From: Geothrix sp.
Lineage (GTDB): Bacteria > Acidobacteriota > Holophagae > Holophagales > Holophagaceae
Direction: 5' to 3'
DNA length: 38,927 nucleotides
Assembly: GCA_030824075.1 (NCBI GenBank)
Contig: JAVBYJ010000027.1
Span: 1-38,927, forward strand
Shown here: positions 1-7,776 of the stretch, piece by piece
Layout: each line of letters opens with the position of its first letter
How positions within the stretch are numbered: the stretch's first letter is position 1
Translations under genes and position numbers: made by a program
The notes under the pieces: generated by a model
What the model was told of the DNA's origin: nothing
What the model saw: only the letters and a program-made list of their open reading frames with translations
Databases searched by the model: none

Positions 1-15
1 GAGGATGGCGCGCAT
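1..15 (-). CDS. start of an unseen gene (5 codons only)
   Basis: An ATG at 15-13 on the minus strand opens a frame (M-R-A-I-L) that leaves the window. A GGAGG Shine-Dalgarno lies at 25-21 with a five-base spacing. It starts 23 bases after the stop of the DUF4388 gene, so it is probably the next gene of that transcript. Nothing can be said about the product. Confidence 0.4.
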
Positions 16-38
16 GAAACCTCCGGGGGTGGGGGCGG

Positions 39-1163
39 TCAGCGCGTGGCTCCGAGCTGATCGCTTCCCTGGGCGGGTTTGGTGGTCTTGAGAATCCCAC
101 GCTTGAGGAGCTTGGAGAAGATGGAGAGACACTCGTTGGATTCGAAGGGTGCGATGGAAAGAATATCCCTGATGGACCATAGCCCATTCACGCGGCTGGC
201 GAGGAAGGCCTCGTTGGGGCAGAGGTTGGTGGTCATCAGTTCGTCCAGGCTCACGACGAGTTCGGGGATGAGATCCTGATCCAGCTTCTTCTCTTCGAGC
301 AGATCCTGGACGACCGCCATCATCTTGTTCGCGTCAAGGTGCCTGGGCTGGTCCTTGAGGATGCGCCGGAGCTCCTCCTGGGCCTCTTGGAGCTTCTGCT
401 TCTCCACCAGGGCCCGCGCGCGCTGCAACTGCAGGCTGGGGTTCTCGCCCAGGTTCCCACCGGAGTTCGCGATTCGGACGAGGCCCTTTTCGTGCAGGTC
501 GAAGAGCAGCTTGTTGATCTTGTACTCGGGCATGCGCATATCCAGCACGAGCTGGTCCACGCGCTTGAGGCCGTCGAGGCGCGCCAGGATATCCGCGTCT
601 TCGGGGGCGAGGGGAAGCCGCTCGGCAATGGCTTCGGAGATCGGGGCCAACACGGCGTCGCCGCCCTTGATGACCTTCCGGATCCGCTTCCAATCATCGA
701 GGCGCCGAGCGCCTTCGAGCACGATGCCGGTGACATCCAGGCTGAGAAGCATGGATTTTTGGTGAGAGGCGGCGCCGTCGTGAAACTCGAAGCTGCCGAC
801 ATGCCAAAGGAAGGTGTCGAAGATGCTCTCTTCGACCTTCAGCTGCACGATGCGCCGGATCTCGGCTTCTGTGACGAGTTGGCGATTGATGAGAATCCGC
901 CCCAGCAGTTGCTGTTCGTCCTCCTGGGTGGCGAGCGCGTCCCGGAGCTGTTCTTCACTGATCCGGTTGAAGGCGAGCAGATACTGGCCGAGGTACTCCC
1001 GGGGATCGGAAGACCAGATGCTGGTGATGCGGCCCTCATGAAAGGCGACCCGCTTGGTGTGGAGAGGTCCCTTCAGCTCAAGAACGCCGGTCTTCTTGCC
1101 CACGGCCAGCCACTGGAAGATGTCCTCCAGGCCCATGGTCGCCAGATCACCGTTCAGCGCCAA
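39..1163 (-). CDS. DUF4388 domain protein with winged-helix-like and TPR-like segments
   Basis: The N-terminal ~130 residues match the DUF4388 (PatA-like N-terminal) pattern, with MALNGDL, the phrase KKTGVLEL and FHEGRITS. This domain is common in gliding, developmental and chemosensory proteins of delta-proteobacteria and Acidobacteria. Residues ~190-235 look like a winged helix (LARLDGLKRVDQLV...LLFDLHEKGLVRI). Residues ~245-295 look like a helical TPR-type repeat. The last ~60 residues form a second winged-helix-like module (FLASRVNGLWSIRDIL). No membrane segment is seen. The start is TTG, chosen because GGGAGG lies about seven bases upstream and DUF4388 proteins begin with MAL-x-GDL; the first ATG would cut into that motif. 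The role is probably cytoplasmic signalling or scaffolding, but no specific function can be assigned. Confidence 0.85.
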   Translation of the reverse strand: MALNGDLATMGLEDIFQWLAVGKKTGVLELKGPLHTKRVAFHEGRITSIWSSDPREYLGQYLLAFNRISEEQLRDALATQEDEQQLLGRILINRQLVTEAEIRRIVQLKVEESIFDTFLWHVGSFEFHDGAASHQKSMLLSLDVTGIVLEGARRLDDWKRIRKVIKGGDAVLAPISEAIAERLPLAPEDADILARLDGLKRVDQLVLDMRMPEYKINKLLFDLHEKGLVRIANSGGNLGENPSLQLQRARALVEKQKLQEAQEELRRILKDQPRHLDANKMMAVVQDLLEEKKLDQDLIPELVVSLDELMTTNLCPNEAFLASRVNGLWSIRDILSIAPFESNECLSIFSKLLKRGILKTTKPAQGSDQLGATR

Positions 1164-1223
1164 ATGCCGCCTCCCACAAAGACAAGCCTACCCCGATCCT
1201 TGTTATAAAGACAAAAGTATCAA

Positions 1224-1256
1224 AAAAATACAATCAGGGCGCACGCCCTGCTTTTT
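1224..1256. terminator. bidirectional Rho-independent terminator
   Basis: CAGGGC-GCAC-GCCCTG (1235-1250) forms a six-pair GC stem with a four-base loop. CTTTTT follows on the plus strand. On the minus strand the stem is followed by ATTGTATTTTTTT, which is the orientation that matters because it lies just downstream of the yvcK-like stop. The AT-rich stretch beyond it (1195-1230) probably also holds the promoter of the DUF4388 gene, but I cannot place clean hexamers. Confidence 0.75.
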
Positions 1257-1295
1257 AAGTATCGGCAGGTGGGAGGGATCTAATGAGGGGCCTTG

Positions 1296-2303
1296 CTAGG
1301 CGTTTTTAGCATCCCGGAGCCTGGGCAGGACTTCCCGAATGGCCTGATTCAACAGGTCCGGATGATGGCGGGCCATGGGGGCCTCCGGGTCCAGGAGGGG
1401 AAAGCGGTAGACCGGGATGCCCATGATGTGGTCCGACTCGGTCAGAAGCGGCTCGCCACCTTCCTCCTGGTACCTCGCCAACATATCCGCCTGAAGGGGG
1501 GTCGCGTTGGCGATGATGGCGGTGATCCTCGTCTGGCCGAAGGCGGCAATGGCGGCCACATGAGTCGCCAGGTCCAGTCCGGCGGTTTCGCCCGGCTCGG
1601 TCATGAGGTTCGCCACATAGATGACCGGGGCCCGGGAAAACGCAACGGCCTCCTGGAGTTCAAGGAGCAGCAGGTTCGCAATGGTGGAGGTGTAAAGGCT
1701 GCCGGGGGACAGGATCACCAGATCCGACCGGAGCAGGGCCAGGACGGCTTCCGGAAGCGGTTCGGCCTCCCGGGGTTCCAGCCAGAGCCGGGCGAGGGGT
1801 GGCTGGCAGGATCCCACGGCGGTCTCGCCGACGTAGCGGGTGCCAGCCATGTCCTCGGCGCAGAGGGTCACGGGCACGACGGTGGAGGGGAACAGGCGGC
1901 CCAGGGTCACCAGGACACCCGACAGCTGGCGGATGGCCCGCACCCAATCGCCCGTGAGGTCCGCCAGGGCCCACAGCATGAGATTCCCGAGGGAGTGCCC
2001 CGAGAGGCTGCCCTCGCCCTGGAACCGGTAGTTCAGCAGATCCGAGAGGGCCGAATCCTCCAGGGTCAGGGCCGACAGGCAGTTGCGCAGGTCCCCCGGA
2101 GGGATGCCGCCGAGTTCATCCCGCAACCGCCCCGAGGAGCCCCCGTTGTCGGAGACCGTCACGATGCCAGTCAGCTTCCACGGGTCGCGGCTACGCCCAG
2201 CCTCGCGCTTCAGCGCCCGCAGGAGCGCGGCCAAGCCGGTGCCTCCCCCCAGTGCGACCACCCGCAGGGGCTGATCGGCATGGAGGCTCGAAGGACCGGC
2301 CAT
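1296..2303 (-). CDS. YvcK/CofD-like protein (gluconeogenesis factor family)
   Basis: A 335-residue member of the CofD-like/YvcK family. It has a nucleotide-binding loop VVALGGGTGLAALL near the N-terminus, then VTVSDNGGSSGRLRDE and GIPPGDLRNCLSAL, and later LVILSPGSLYTSTIANLL and the final MARHHPDLL segment. Characterised relatives bind UDP-sugars and affect carbon metabolism, cell shape and peptidoglycan enzymes; none is an F420 enzyme, although the fold is that of CofD. The start is the ATG at 2303, because the upstream in-frame extension to 2408 is low-complexity Ser/Pro sequence that overlaps the TPR gene. It lies 16 bases after the TPR gene stop, so the two are probably co-transcribed. 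A terminator follows at 1224-1256. Confidence 0.88.
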   Translation of the reverse strand: MAGPSSLHADQPLRVVALGGGTGLAALLRALKREAGRSRDPWKLTGIVTVSDNGGSSGRLRDELGGIPPGDLRNCLSALTLEDSALSDLLNYRFQGEGSLSGHSLGNLMLWALADLTGDWVRAIRQLSGVLVTLGRLFPSTVVPVTLCAEDMAGTRYVGETAVGSCQPPLARLWLEPREAEPLPEAVLALLRSDLVILSPGSLYTSTIANLLLLELQEAVAFSRAPVIYVANLMTEPGETAGLDLATHVAAIAAFGQTRITAIIANATPLQADMLARYQEEGGEPLLTESDHIMGIPVYRFPLLDPEAPMARHHPDLLNQAIREVLPRLRDAKNA

Positions 2304-2319
2304 GGGGGCGGCTCTGGCC

Positions 2320-2853
2320 TCAGCGGCCTTCGGTGAAGGCGAACAGGGGAGACTTCCGGATGGGGTTGAAGTCGGGTTCCATGTGCCACTGGAAGACGAA
2401 ATCGGCATCCAGATCCATGGCCTTCTTCATGCTTTCCGCGGCGGCTTCGGTGTTCTCGGACTGGGCGAAGGCGACGGCGCGGAGGTAGTGCAGCGAGCCC
2501 ACGGATGGGTGGCTCTTGATGGCCTTGTCGGCGAGCTTGATGGCCTCATCCGAGTCCCGTCGATTGAGGCAGGCCTGAATCTCCGCCACGGGATCCGTCG
2601 TCCCCGCCTTGGGCGGGTGGATCTTGGCTTCGGAGAGGGAGAGGTAGATCTGGGCGCGGCGCTTCATGGCCCAGTCACCCGTGGCCAGGGCATCCTGCAC
2701 GAGCGTTTCCAAGGCCTTCACGGCCTCGGCATGCTTGCCCGAGTCCACCAGTTTGATGGCCTTGGCAAAGGCCGAAGCGAGGGGGAAGGACGCGGCCACG
2801 GAGGGCACCGGTGCGGACTTGGGAGCAGGTTCGGTCTTAGCCTTCGTCGCCAT
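2320..2853 (-). CDS. small TPR-repeat protein
   Basis: A 177-residue protein with an Ala/Pro/Lys-rich, probably disordered N-terminal ~20 residues, then helical TPR-like repeats (AIKLVDSGKHAEAVKALETL; DEAIKLADKAIKSHPSVGSLHYLRAVAFAQ in outline). It ends with an FxWHMEPDFNPIRKSPLF-type tail in which a last repeat residue block refers to a downstream position. No signal peptide or membrane segment is visible. The start ATG has AGAGGA upstream. It probably acts as a protein-interaction adaptor. It shares a transcript with the YvcK-like gene and has its own well-formed promoter at 2881-2909. Confidence 0.8.
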   Translation of the reverse strand: MATKAKTEPAPKSAPVPSVAASFPLASAFAKAIKLVDSGKHAEAVKALETLVQDALATGDWAMKRRAQIYLSLSEAKIHPPKAGTTDPVAEIQACLNRRDSDEAIKLADKAIKSHPSVGSLHYLRAVAFAQSENTEAAAESMKKAMDLDADFVFQWHMEPDFNPIRKSPLFAFTEGR

Positions 2854-2874
2854 GCGGGATCCTCTTGAAGCTTT

Positions 2875-2909
2875 GGAGAAACTATAGAGTGACAGGGTTT
2901 CTCCGGCAA
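2875..2909 (-). promoter_or_regulatory. sigma70-type promoter with overlapping inverted repeat
   Basis: On the minus strand, TTGCCG (2909-2904) and TATAGT (2886-2881) are separated by exactly 17 bases, about 30 bases upstream of the TPR start codon. An eight-base perfect inverted repeat, GGAGAAAC at 2875-2882 and GTTTCTCC at 2897-2904, flanks the -10 box and touches the -35 box. That arrangement fits a repressor operator. The promoter is well supported by spacing; the operator is inference. Confidence 0.55.
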
Positions 2910-2940
2910 ATCCGGATCCGCTGGGCGATAAGGGCGGGAA

Positions 2941-4131
2941 TCACATCTTGAACAGCGCTTTCTCCCGGTTGAGCAGCCGGGTGGACACCAGAGTCATGAG
3001 CCCGGCCAGACCCACCGTCATGGTGAAGGCCACCAGGTACTCCGCCCAGCTGAACTGCTGGCTGAACAGCTTGCGCAGCGCCAGGCAGACATTCACCACG
3101 GGCACGTAAGCGAGAAAGGCCATCTTGTCCACGCCCGGTGCCATGGTGAAGACGCCGAGGAAGACCACGAGGAAGATGCCTGGCGTGATGGCGCTCCCGG
3201 CCTCGATGGTGTTTTTGGCCTGGATGCCCATGAGCAGGATGAAGTTCGCGAAGAACAGACCCAGGGGCACCATGATCAGGAAGGTGAGGCCCAGGGTCAT
3301 GGGGTTGGCAATGGCCGCCATGGCTTGCATGGAACTGGCGGAGCCGCCGCCCATGAAGGGGATGGAGAGGCCCATGCTCAGCAGGTTCAACAGGGCCGCA
3401 ATGACGCCCATGGAGAAGATGTAGATCAGCTTGCCCAGGATGATCTGGTTCCGGGGCAGGCGGGTGGCCATGAGGCTCAGCAGGGTGTTCCGTTCCTTCT
3501 CACCGGCGGTGGCGTAGATGCCGTGCTGCATGGCGCCTGTGTACATCATGATCATCAGCAGGTAGGGCAGCATCATGCCAATGAACTTGCCGGTCTTCAG
3601 GGTCGTGTCTGCGGCATCCTTCACCTCCAGCTTCACCGGCTCGGCCAACTGGAGCGAAGCGCCGAGGACCTGGAGGCGCCCCTGCACCCAGGTCTTCTCC
3701 TGGCCCTTGATGACTTCCTTCAGGCGCTTGAGGGCCAGTTCCGAGGCCCGCTCGCTCTCGTCCATGGTGGCGGTGAGTGCGAAGGTTTGATGTTTTTCCA
3801 GGGCGAGGGCGGCGTTGGGGTCCACCTCCAGGGCCATTTCCAGCTTCTGGTCCCGGATGGCCTGCTTCACATCACCATCGGGTTTGGCCACCAGTTCGAA
3901 TTTCTTTGGGTCCGATTTCAGCAGGGAATTCACGGTGCCAGAAGGGTCGGAGACATAGACCCGGCTGGCCTTGTTGCGGTTCTGGTCCGCATCCCGCTTG
4001 CCCATCTTGGCCATCATGCCGAAGATGGCGGGGTAGAGCAGGAAGGGCAGCACGAAGGCGAAGAACAGGGTCTTGCGGTCCTTCGAGAGTTCCAGGAACT
4101 CCTTCTTGGCGATGAGCAGGGCGCCGCGCAT
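2941..4131 (-). CDS. ABC-2 type exporter permease (NatB-like)
   Basis: A 396-residue integral membrane protein. It starts with a cytoplasmic ALLIAKKEFLELSKDRKTL segment, typical of NatB/ABC-2 permeases, followed by a first helix (~20-42), a large extracytoplasmic domain (~45-175) and five or six helices between ~180 and 385. A KERNTLLSLMATRLPR coupling segment and the phrase FxANFILLMGIQAKN are family-like. The ATG overlaps the stop of the ATPase gene by one base (TGATG), so the two are translationally coupled. Relatives export sodium, peptides or antibiotics; the substrate here is unknown. Confidence 0.88.
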   Translation of the reverse strand: MRGALLIAKKEFLELSKDRKTLFFAFVLPFLLYPAIFGMMAKMGKRDADQNRNKASRVYVSDPSGTVNSLLKSDPKKFELVAKPDGDVKQAIRDQKLEMALEVDPNAALALEKHQTFALTATMDESERASELALKRLKEVIKGQEKTWVQGRLQVLGASLQLAEPVKLEVKDAADTTLKTGKFIGMMLPYLLMIMMYTGAMQHGIYATAGEKERNTLLSLMATRLPRNQIILGKLIYIFSMGVIAALLNLLSMGLSIPFMGGGSASSMQAMAAIANPMTLGLTFLIMVPLGLFFANFILLMGIQAKNTIEAGSAITPGIFLVVFLGVFTMAPGVDKMAFLAYVPVVNVCLALRKLFSQQFSWAEYLVAFTMTVGLAGLMTLVSTRLLNREKALFKM

Positions 4132-4892
4132 CAGTTACCCCCTTCAACTTCAGCCGCGAGTTGGAAGAAGACCTCATCCAGGGTCTTGGCCCGTCTGGAC
4201 TGCAGGATGTCCCGGGGGGGCGCGTCTCCATGCAGCTTGCCGTCGAAGATGATGCCCACCCGGTCGCAGATGTCTTCAACCATGGGCATGACGTGGGTGG
4301 AGACGATGACCGTGCGCCCTTCTTCCCGCATGATCCGCAGCAGATCCAGCACGGTCTTGGCGGTGAGCACATCCAGGCCGGTGGTGGGCTCGTCGAAGAT
4401 GACCACCTTGGGGTCGTGCAGCAGGGCCCTGGCGATGCTCACCTTCTGCTTCTGGCCCGAGGAGAACCCCTCCATCTTCACATCGGCGAAATCCGCCAGC
4501 TGGAGCTTCTCAAGCAGGTGCATGCCCCGGCGCTCGGCGATGGCGGGATCCACGGCCTGGAACTCCCCAAAAATCCGCAGCAGCTCGCGAGGGGTGAAGC
4601 GGGTATAGACCCCCATGTCGGTACTGAGGTAACCCAGGCAGCCCCGCACGGCTTCCGATTTTTGTCGGGTATCGAAACCGCAGACATTGATCTCGCCGGC
4701 ATCGGGATCCATCAGACCCGCGATCATCCGCAGGGTTGTCGATTTTCCGGCGCCGTTCGGGCCCAGCAGTCCGTAGATCTCGCCCGGCCTCACGGTGAGG
4801 GAGATGCCGCGCACGGCATCGATGCGCTTGGTGGTGCGGGTCTTGCGGTCCTTCACTGTGAAGGATTTGTGGACCTCATTCAGGTGGATCAC
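4131..4892 (-). CDS. ABC transporter ATP-binding protein (NatA-like)
   Basis: A 253-residue ATPase with all ABC motifs: Walker A GPNGAGKST (residues 44-52), Q-loop region, signature FSSGQKQKVS, Walker B VVIFDEPTTGLD and the switch His in VIVSTHVMPM. It energises the permease encoded immediately downstream. The start is GTG, chosen because GGAGG lies six bases upstream and the first residues (MIHLNEVHKSF) match family starts. A 107-base gap separates it from uppP; I see no clear promoter or terminator in it, only a ten-base palindrome TGGGTACCCA. Confidence 0.92.
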   Translation of the reverse strand: MIHLNEVHKSFTVKDRKTRTTKRIDAVRGISLTVRPGEIYGLLGPNGAGKSTTLRMIAGLMDPDAGEINVCGFDTRQKSEAVRGCLGYLSTDMGVYTRFTPRELLRIFGEFQAVDPAIAERRGMHLLEKLQLADFADVKMEGFSSGQKQKVSIARALLHDPKVVIFDEPTTGLDVLTAKTVLDLLRIMREEGRTVIVSTHVMPMVEDICDRVGIIFDGKLHGDAPPRDILQSRRAKTLDEVFFQLAAEVEGGN

Positions 4893-4999
4893 CGCGGCCT
4901 CCGGGGTGGGAAGTTCTCAGTCTAGGGAGGCGGGTGGGTACCCATCCGGCGCATCGGCGAACGGGGCAGGCGGACCGGTGAACGGTGCCCCTTGAGCCC

Positions 5000-5881
5000 T
5001 CAGTGGTGGCCAAGCACGCCGGTCGCCCCCAGGACCAGCATGACCAGGCCCATGCCCAGACAGTAGGCGGCGAAGCCATTCAGCCGGGGCTTGCGGGTGA
5101 AGCGATCCAGCAGCCCGATGGCCAGGTAGCCGGAGATGCCTGCGGTGATGACACCCGCCGCGCAGAGGAGGAGGGGGGCGGAGGATCCCGCCGGAAAGGC
5201 CAGCTCCGCTGGAAGGGGCTGGTGGGTCAGGATCGGTTTCAAGAGGCCGCGGAGTTCAACCACGGCGGCGGCGGCAATGGTGGGCATGCCCAGCAGGAAG
5301 CTGAAGCGCGCCGAAGCGGGAAGCTTCAGACCACGGAACACGCCGACGGAGATGGTGGAGCCGGAACGGGACAGTCCGAACCCCCCGCCGAGGCCCTGGA
5401 TGGTGCCCACGGCGAGCGCGTCCACCGCCCGCAGATCCTGGATGTCCCGTCCCGCCAGGTCCTCGTCCTGTTGGTTCGCCCGCTGCTGGCTGAGGCGGTT
5501 CGCCACGAAGAGCAGGGCGGCGGTGACGAGCAGGCCCACGCCGTACACCCAGAGATGTTCCTTCGCCGCTTCCTTCACCCCCCGGGTGGCCAGACCGAAG
5601 ATGCCGGTGGGGATCATCGCCAGAAACAACCAGATGGCCAGCCTGCGCCCCTCTTTGTCTCGCCCGACACAGCCCATGACCAACCGGACCAGCTCCCGCC
5701 GGAAGTAGATCATCAGGGCCCCGAGGGTGCCCACATGCAGCAGCACGTCAAAGGCCAGCGGCATGGGACGGCCGCCGAACATCAGATGCTCCACCAGGGT
5801 CAGGTGCGCCGTGGAGGACACCGGCAGGAATTCCGTCAGGCCCTGGACGAGGCCCAGGAGGATGGCGTGCAACAGGTTCAT
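5000..5881 (-). CDS. uppP: undecaprenyl-diphosphatase UppP (BacA)
   Basis: A 293-residue polytopic membrane enzyme that dephosphorylates undecaprenyl diphosphate, recycling the lipid carrier of peptidoglycan synthesis. The two signature regions are present: GLTEFLPVSSTAHL (residues ~14-27) with the catalytic Glu and Ser, and GGGFGLSRSGSTIS with the conserved Arg. About eight hydrophobic helices are visible. Length is slightly above the common 265-280 residues, through a charged loop near residues 155-170. GGAG lies six bases upstream of the ATG. It lies 37 bases downstream of the paralogous membrane protein pair and may share their transcript. Confidence 0.95.
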   Translation of the reverse strand: MNLLHAILLGLVQGLTEFLPVSSTAHLTLVEHLMFGGRPMPLAFDVLLHVGTLGALMIYFRRELVRLVMGCVGRDKEGRRLAIWLFLAMIPTGIFGLATRGVKEAAKEHLWVYGVGLLVTAALLFVANRLSQQRANQQDEDLAGRDIQDLRAVDALAVGTIQGLGGGFGLSRSGSTISVGVFRGLKLPASARFSFLLGMPTIAAAAVVELRGLLKPILTHQPLPAELAFPAGSSAPLLLCAAGVITAGISGYLAIGLLDRFTRKPRLNGFAAYCLGMGLVMLVLGATGVLGHH

Positions 5882-5918
5882 TCGGTCTCCGGCACAAACG
5901 AACAGTGTGCCAGAGCGA

Positions 5919-6644
5919 TCAGGATTCCCGAGGCAGGGACCTGAGCAGGGCCAGGTACTCTCGGTGCTCTTTCCAACCCCGAACCAGGGCCAGGGCGCCC
6001 CAGATCTGGATGAACAGAATGACGACCAGGAAGGTGGTCATGGCGAGGTGACCGGCTAGGGTCCAGGCTTGTTTGGGGGGATTCCTGGGGCCGAAGGCGA
6101 AAAGGAAGGGGGGCACAAGCCAGATCATGCACTGGGCGACCAGGACTGCGTAGACCCGCGCCTCTTCGATGCCGCGGATGACCCAGGGCATGGGCAGGAG
6201 GTAGAGCAGCGGGAGCAGGAGAATCCACTGGGCTGGAGGGCAGAGGGGAGAACCCGTCGGATGCTGGACCAGGAATCCGTTCATGAAGCCGTACAGGCCG
6301 ACCAGGATGTAAGCCATGAGAACCAGGGCGAGACCCAGGATCCAGAACCAGCGGCGGCGCTCATACCGCTCATCCTGCATCGCCTTCACCGTGCCGAGCC
6401 CCCGGTAGAGCAAGAGCCCACCCAGCCATTTGAGGATCAACCAGAGGAAGGGCACGAACAGGATGTAGTCCAGCAGCGGCCGCTTCAGCAGGTCGGCACC
6501 CATCAGGTTGGGGCTCAGAGCCGCGAGCACCAGGAGAATCGCCATGAGGCCCCCAAGCGCCGTGGCCAGGCCGCTCTTGCGGGCCTGGAAGGCGGCGTAT
6601 TCACGCGTCAGGGTGCTGAGAGCGTCGAGTTCAGGGGTGGTCAT
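5919..6644 (-). CDS. six-helix membrane protein, paralogue of the upstream gene
   Basis: A 241-residue protein with about six hydrophobic helices. It shares several blocks with the gene just upstream: ARKSGLATALGGLMA near residue 17, LYRGLGTVKAM with a charged ERYERRRW segment near 80, RGIEEARVYAVLVAQ near 165 and RGWKEHREYLALL at the C-terminus. The start is the ATG at 6644, in an ATGA overlap with that gene. A longer in-frame opening to 7457 would read through the neighbour antisense-free but out of its frame, and is rejected. The function is unknown. The operon starts with a winged-helix regulator, so expression is probably tied to a specific signal. Confidence 0.82.
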   Translation of the reverse strand: MTTPELDALSTLTREYAAFQARKSGLATALGGLMAILLVLAALSPNLMGADLLKRPLLDYILFVPFLWLILKWLGGLLLYRGLGTVKAMQDERYERRRWFWILGLALVLMAYILVGLYGFMNGFLVQHPTGSPLCPPAQWILLLPLLYLLPMPWVIRGIEEARVYAVLVAQCMIWLVPPFLFAFGPRNPPKQAWTLAGHLAMTTFLVVILFIQIWGALALVRGWKEHREYLALLRSLPRES

Positions 6645-7390
6645 GGCGTGTCTTCCTTGGGGGTCATGGACAGCAGGAGCGCCCTGTATTCGCGGTGTTC
6701 GAGCCAGCCGCGCTTGATTGTTCGGAGGGCCCAGAGGAAGACACCCAGCTGGATGAGCAAGAAGACCGGGACCATCCAGGCCTTGGTCAGCTTGCTGACA
6801 TTCGCACCTTCCTGGTTGAAGGCGAACGCGATCCAGATCACCCCTTGGCCCACAAGCACCAGGTAGGCGCGGGCCTCCTCCACACCTTTGATCCACCAGG
6901 GCGCCACCATCAAGTAGAGCCACGGGAGGGTGGCGACCCACAACCAGGACATCCAGAGGGCAGGCAGCTTGGTCGGCAGATGGTTGATGCTTTCCGGGTG
7001 GTGCAGAACCCCTGCGTACCCGCTCACGAACCCAAGGAGGACCATGGTCTGGAACGTCATGAGGACCAGGGCGATTGCGAAGATCCAGCGCCACTTCTGG
7101 TGTTCGTACGCCACCTCCCGGAGGGCCTTTACGGGGCCCAGCCCCCGGTAGAGGCGGCGGAACAGGAGCTGTTTCAGGGGGAGCCAAATCAGGGGCATGA
7201 GAAAGACCAGAGCCGCCTGGAAGCGCCACCACGGGCCGGTGAGCATCCTCATGGAAGGGGAGATTACATGCAGCGTCATGAATAGGGCCATCAGCCCGCC
7301 AAGGGCTGTGGCGAGGCCACTCTTCCGGGAGTCGAATTCGGCGTAGGTCTGGGTAAGTGCTTCCAGCCTCTGGGTGTCGATCCCGCTCAT
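6641..7390 (-). CDS. six-helix membrane protein, first of a paralogous pair
   Basis: A 249-residue protein with six hydrophobic stretches near residues 27-46, 53-72, 100-120, 148-166, 172-190 and 207-226. Landmarks shared with the downstream paralogue are SRKSGLATALGGLMA, LYRGLGPVKAL, KGVEEARAYLVLVGQ and RGWLEHREYRALLL. No transporter or enzyme signature is recognisable. Its ATG overlaps the regulator stop (ATGA at 7387-7390) and its stop overlaps the next ATG in the same way, so all three proteins are translationally coupled. A heteromeric membrane complex is plausible, but this is inference. Confidence 0.82.
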   Translation of the reverse strand: MSGIDTQRLEALTQTYAEFDSRKSGLATALGGLMALFMTLHVISPSMRMLTGPWWRFQAALVFLMPLIWLPLKQLLFRRLYRGLGPVKALREVAYEHQKWRWIFAIALVLMTFQTMVLLGFVSGYAGVLHHPESINHLPTKLPALWMSWLWVATLPWLYLMVAPWWIKGVEEARAYLVLVGQGVIWIAFAFNQEGANVSKLTKAWMVPVFLLIQLGVFLWALRTIKRGWLEHREYRALLLSMTPKEDTP

Positions 7391-7710
7391 CGCTTTCCTT
7401 CCTCAGGCAACAGCGCCCGCAGATGTTTGTGATAGGTCCGCAGGGCCAGCCGCCCATCCTCGGTGATGCGGAAGCTGGTGACGGGGATGCGCCCCTGGAA
7501 GACCTTCACGGTTTCCAGGTAGCCGGCGGCCTCCAGCTTCTGGGTATGGCTCGACAGGTTGCCCTTGCTCAGGCCTGTGACCCGCTGCAGGAAGAGGAAG
7601 GCCACCTCCTCCGCTGCGGCCAGCACGGTGAGGATGGCCAGCCGTGCGGGTTCGTGGACGATTCGGTCGAGGTCGAGGATGGCTTTCGGAGTGAATCCGT
7701 TTTTCGGCAT
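7387..7710 (-). CDS. small winged-helix transcriptional regulator
   Basis: A 107-residue protein made almost entirely of one winged helix-turn-helix. IVHEPARLAILTVLAAAEEV forms the first helices, FLQRVTGLSKGNLSSHTQKL the recognition helix, and a beta wing follows (TVKVFQGRIPVTSFRIT), then a C-terminal helix for dimerisation. It resembles the ArsR/MarR-like wHTH_27 group often encoded beside membrane proteins. I chose the ATG at 7710 (MPKNGF) over an in-frame TTG-type start at 7725, because the latter would begin inside the inverted repeats of the candidate operator. It is the first gene of a three-gene coupled operon and probably represses it. Confidence 0.85.
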   Translation of the reverse strand: MPKNGFTPKAILDLDRIVHEPARLAILTVLAAAEEVAFLFLQRVTGLSKGNLSSHTQKLEAAGYLETVKVFQGRIPVTSFRITEDGRLALRTYHKHLRALLPEEGKR

Positions 7711-7717
7711 GGAACAA

Positions 7718-7739
7718 GTTTGCAATACAAACCTGTTTG
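7718..7739. promoter_or_regulatory. candidate operator: three alternating half-sites
   Basis: The sequence carries GTTTG (7718-7722), CAAAC (7728-7732) and GTTTG (7735-7739), so the middle half-site forms an inverted repeat with either neighbour, with spacers of five and two bases. It sits 8-29 bases upstream of the regulator ATG. On the minus strand it is preceded by TTGACC, a possible -35 box. It lies between divergent genes (regulator operon and threonine aldolase). Autoregulation by the winged-helix protein is the natural reading. Confidence 0.45.
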
Positions 7740-7776
7740 GTCAACCGAAAAGCTCCTCCCGTGATTGAATCTCCCC

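Noticed and set aside
5919..7457. A 512-codon open frame on the minus strand
   Set aside because: Only its 3' half (from 6644) is a hydrophobic, family-like protein. The upstream part runs out of frame through the neighbouring membrane protein gene and is Pro/Gly/Arg-rich shadow sequence.
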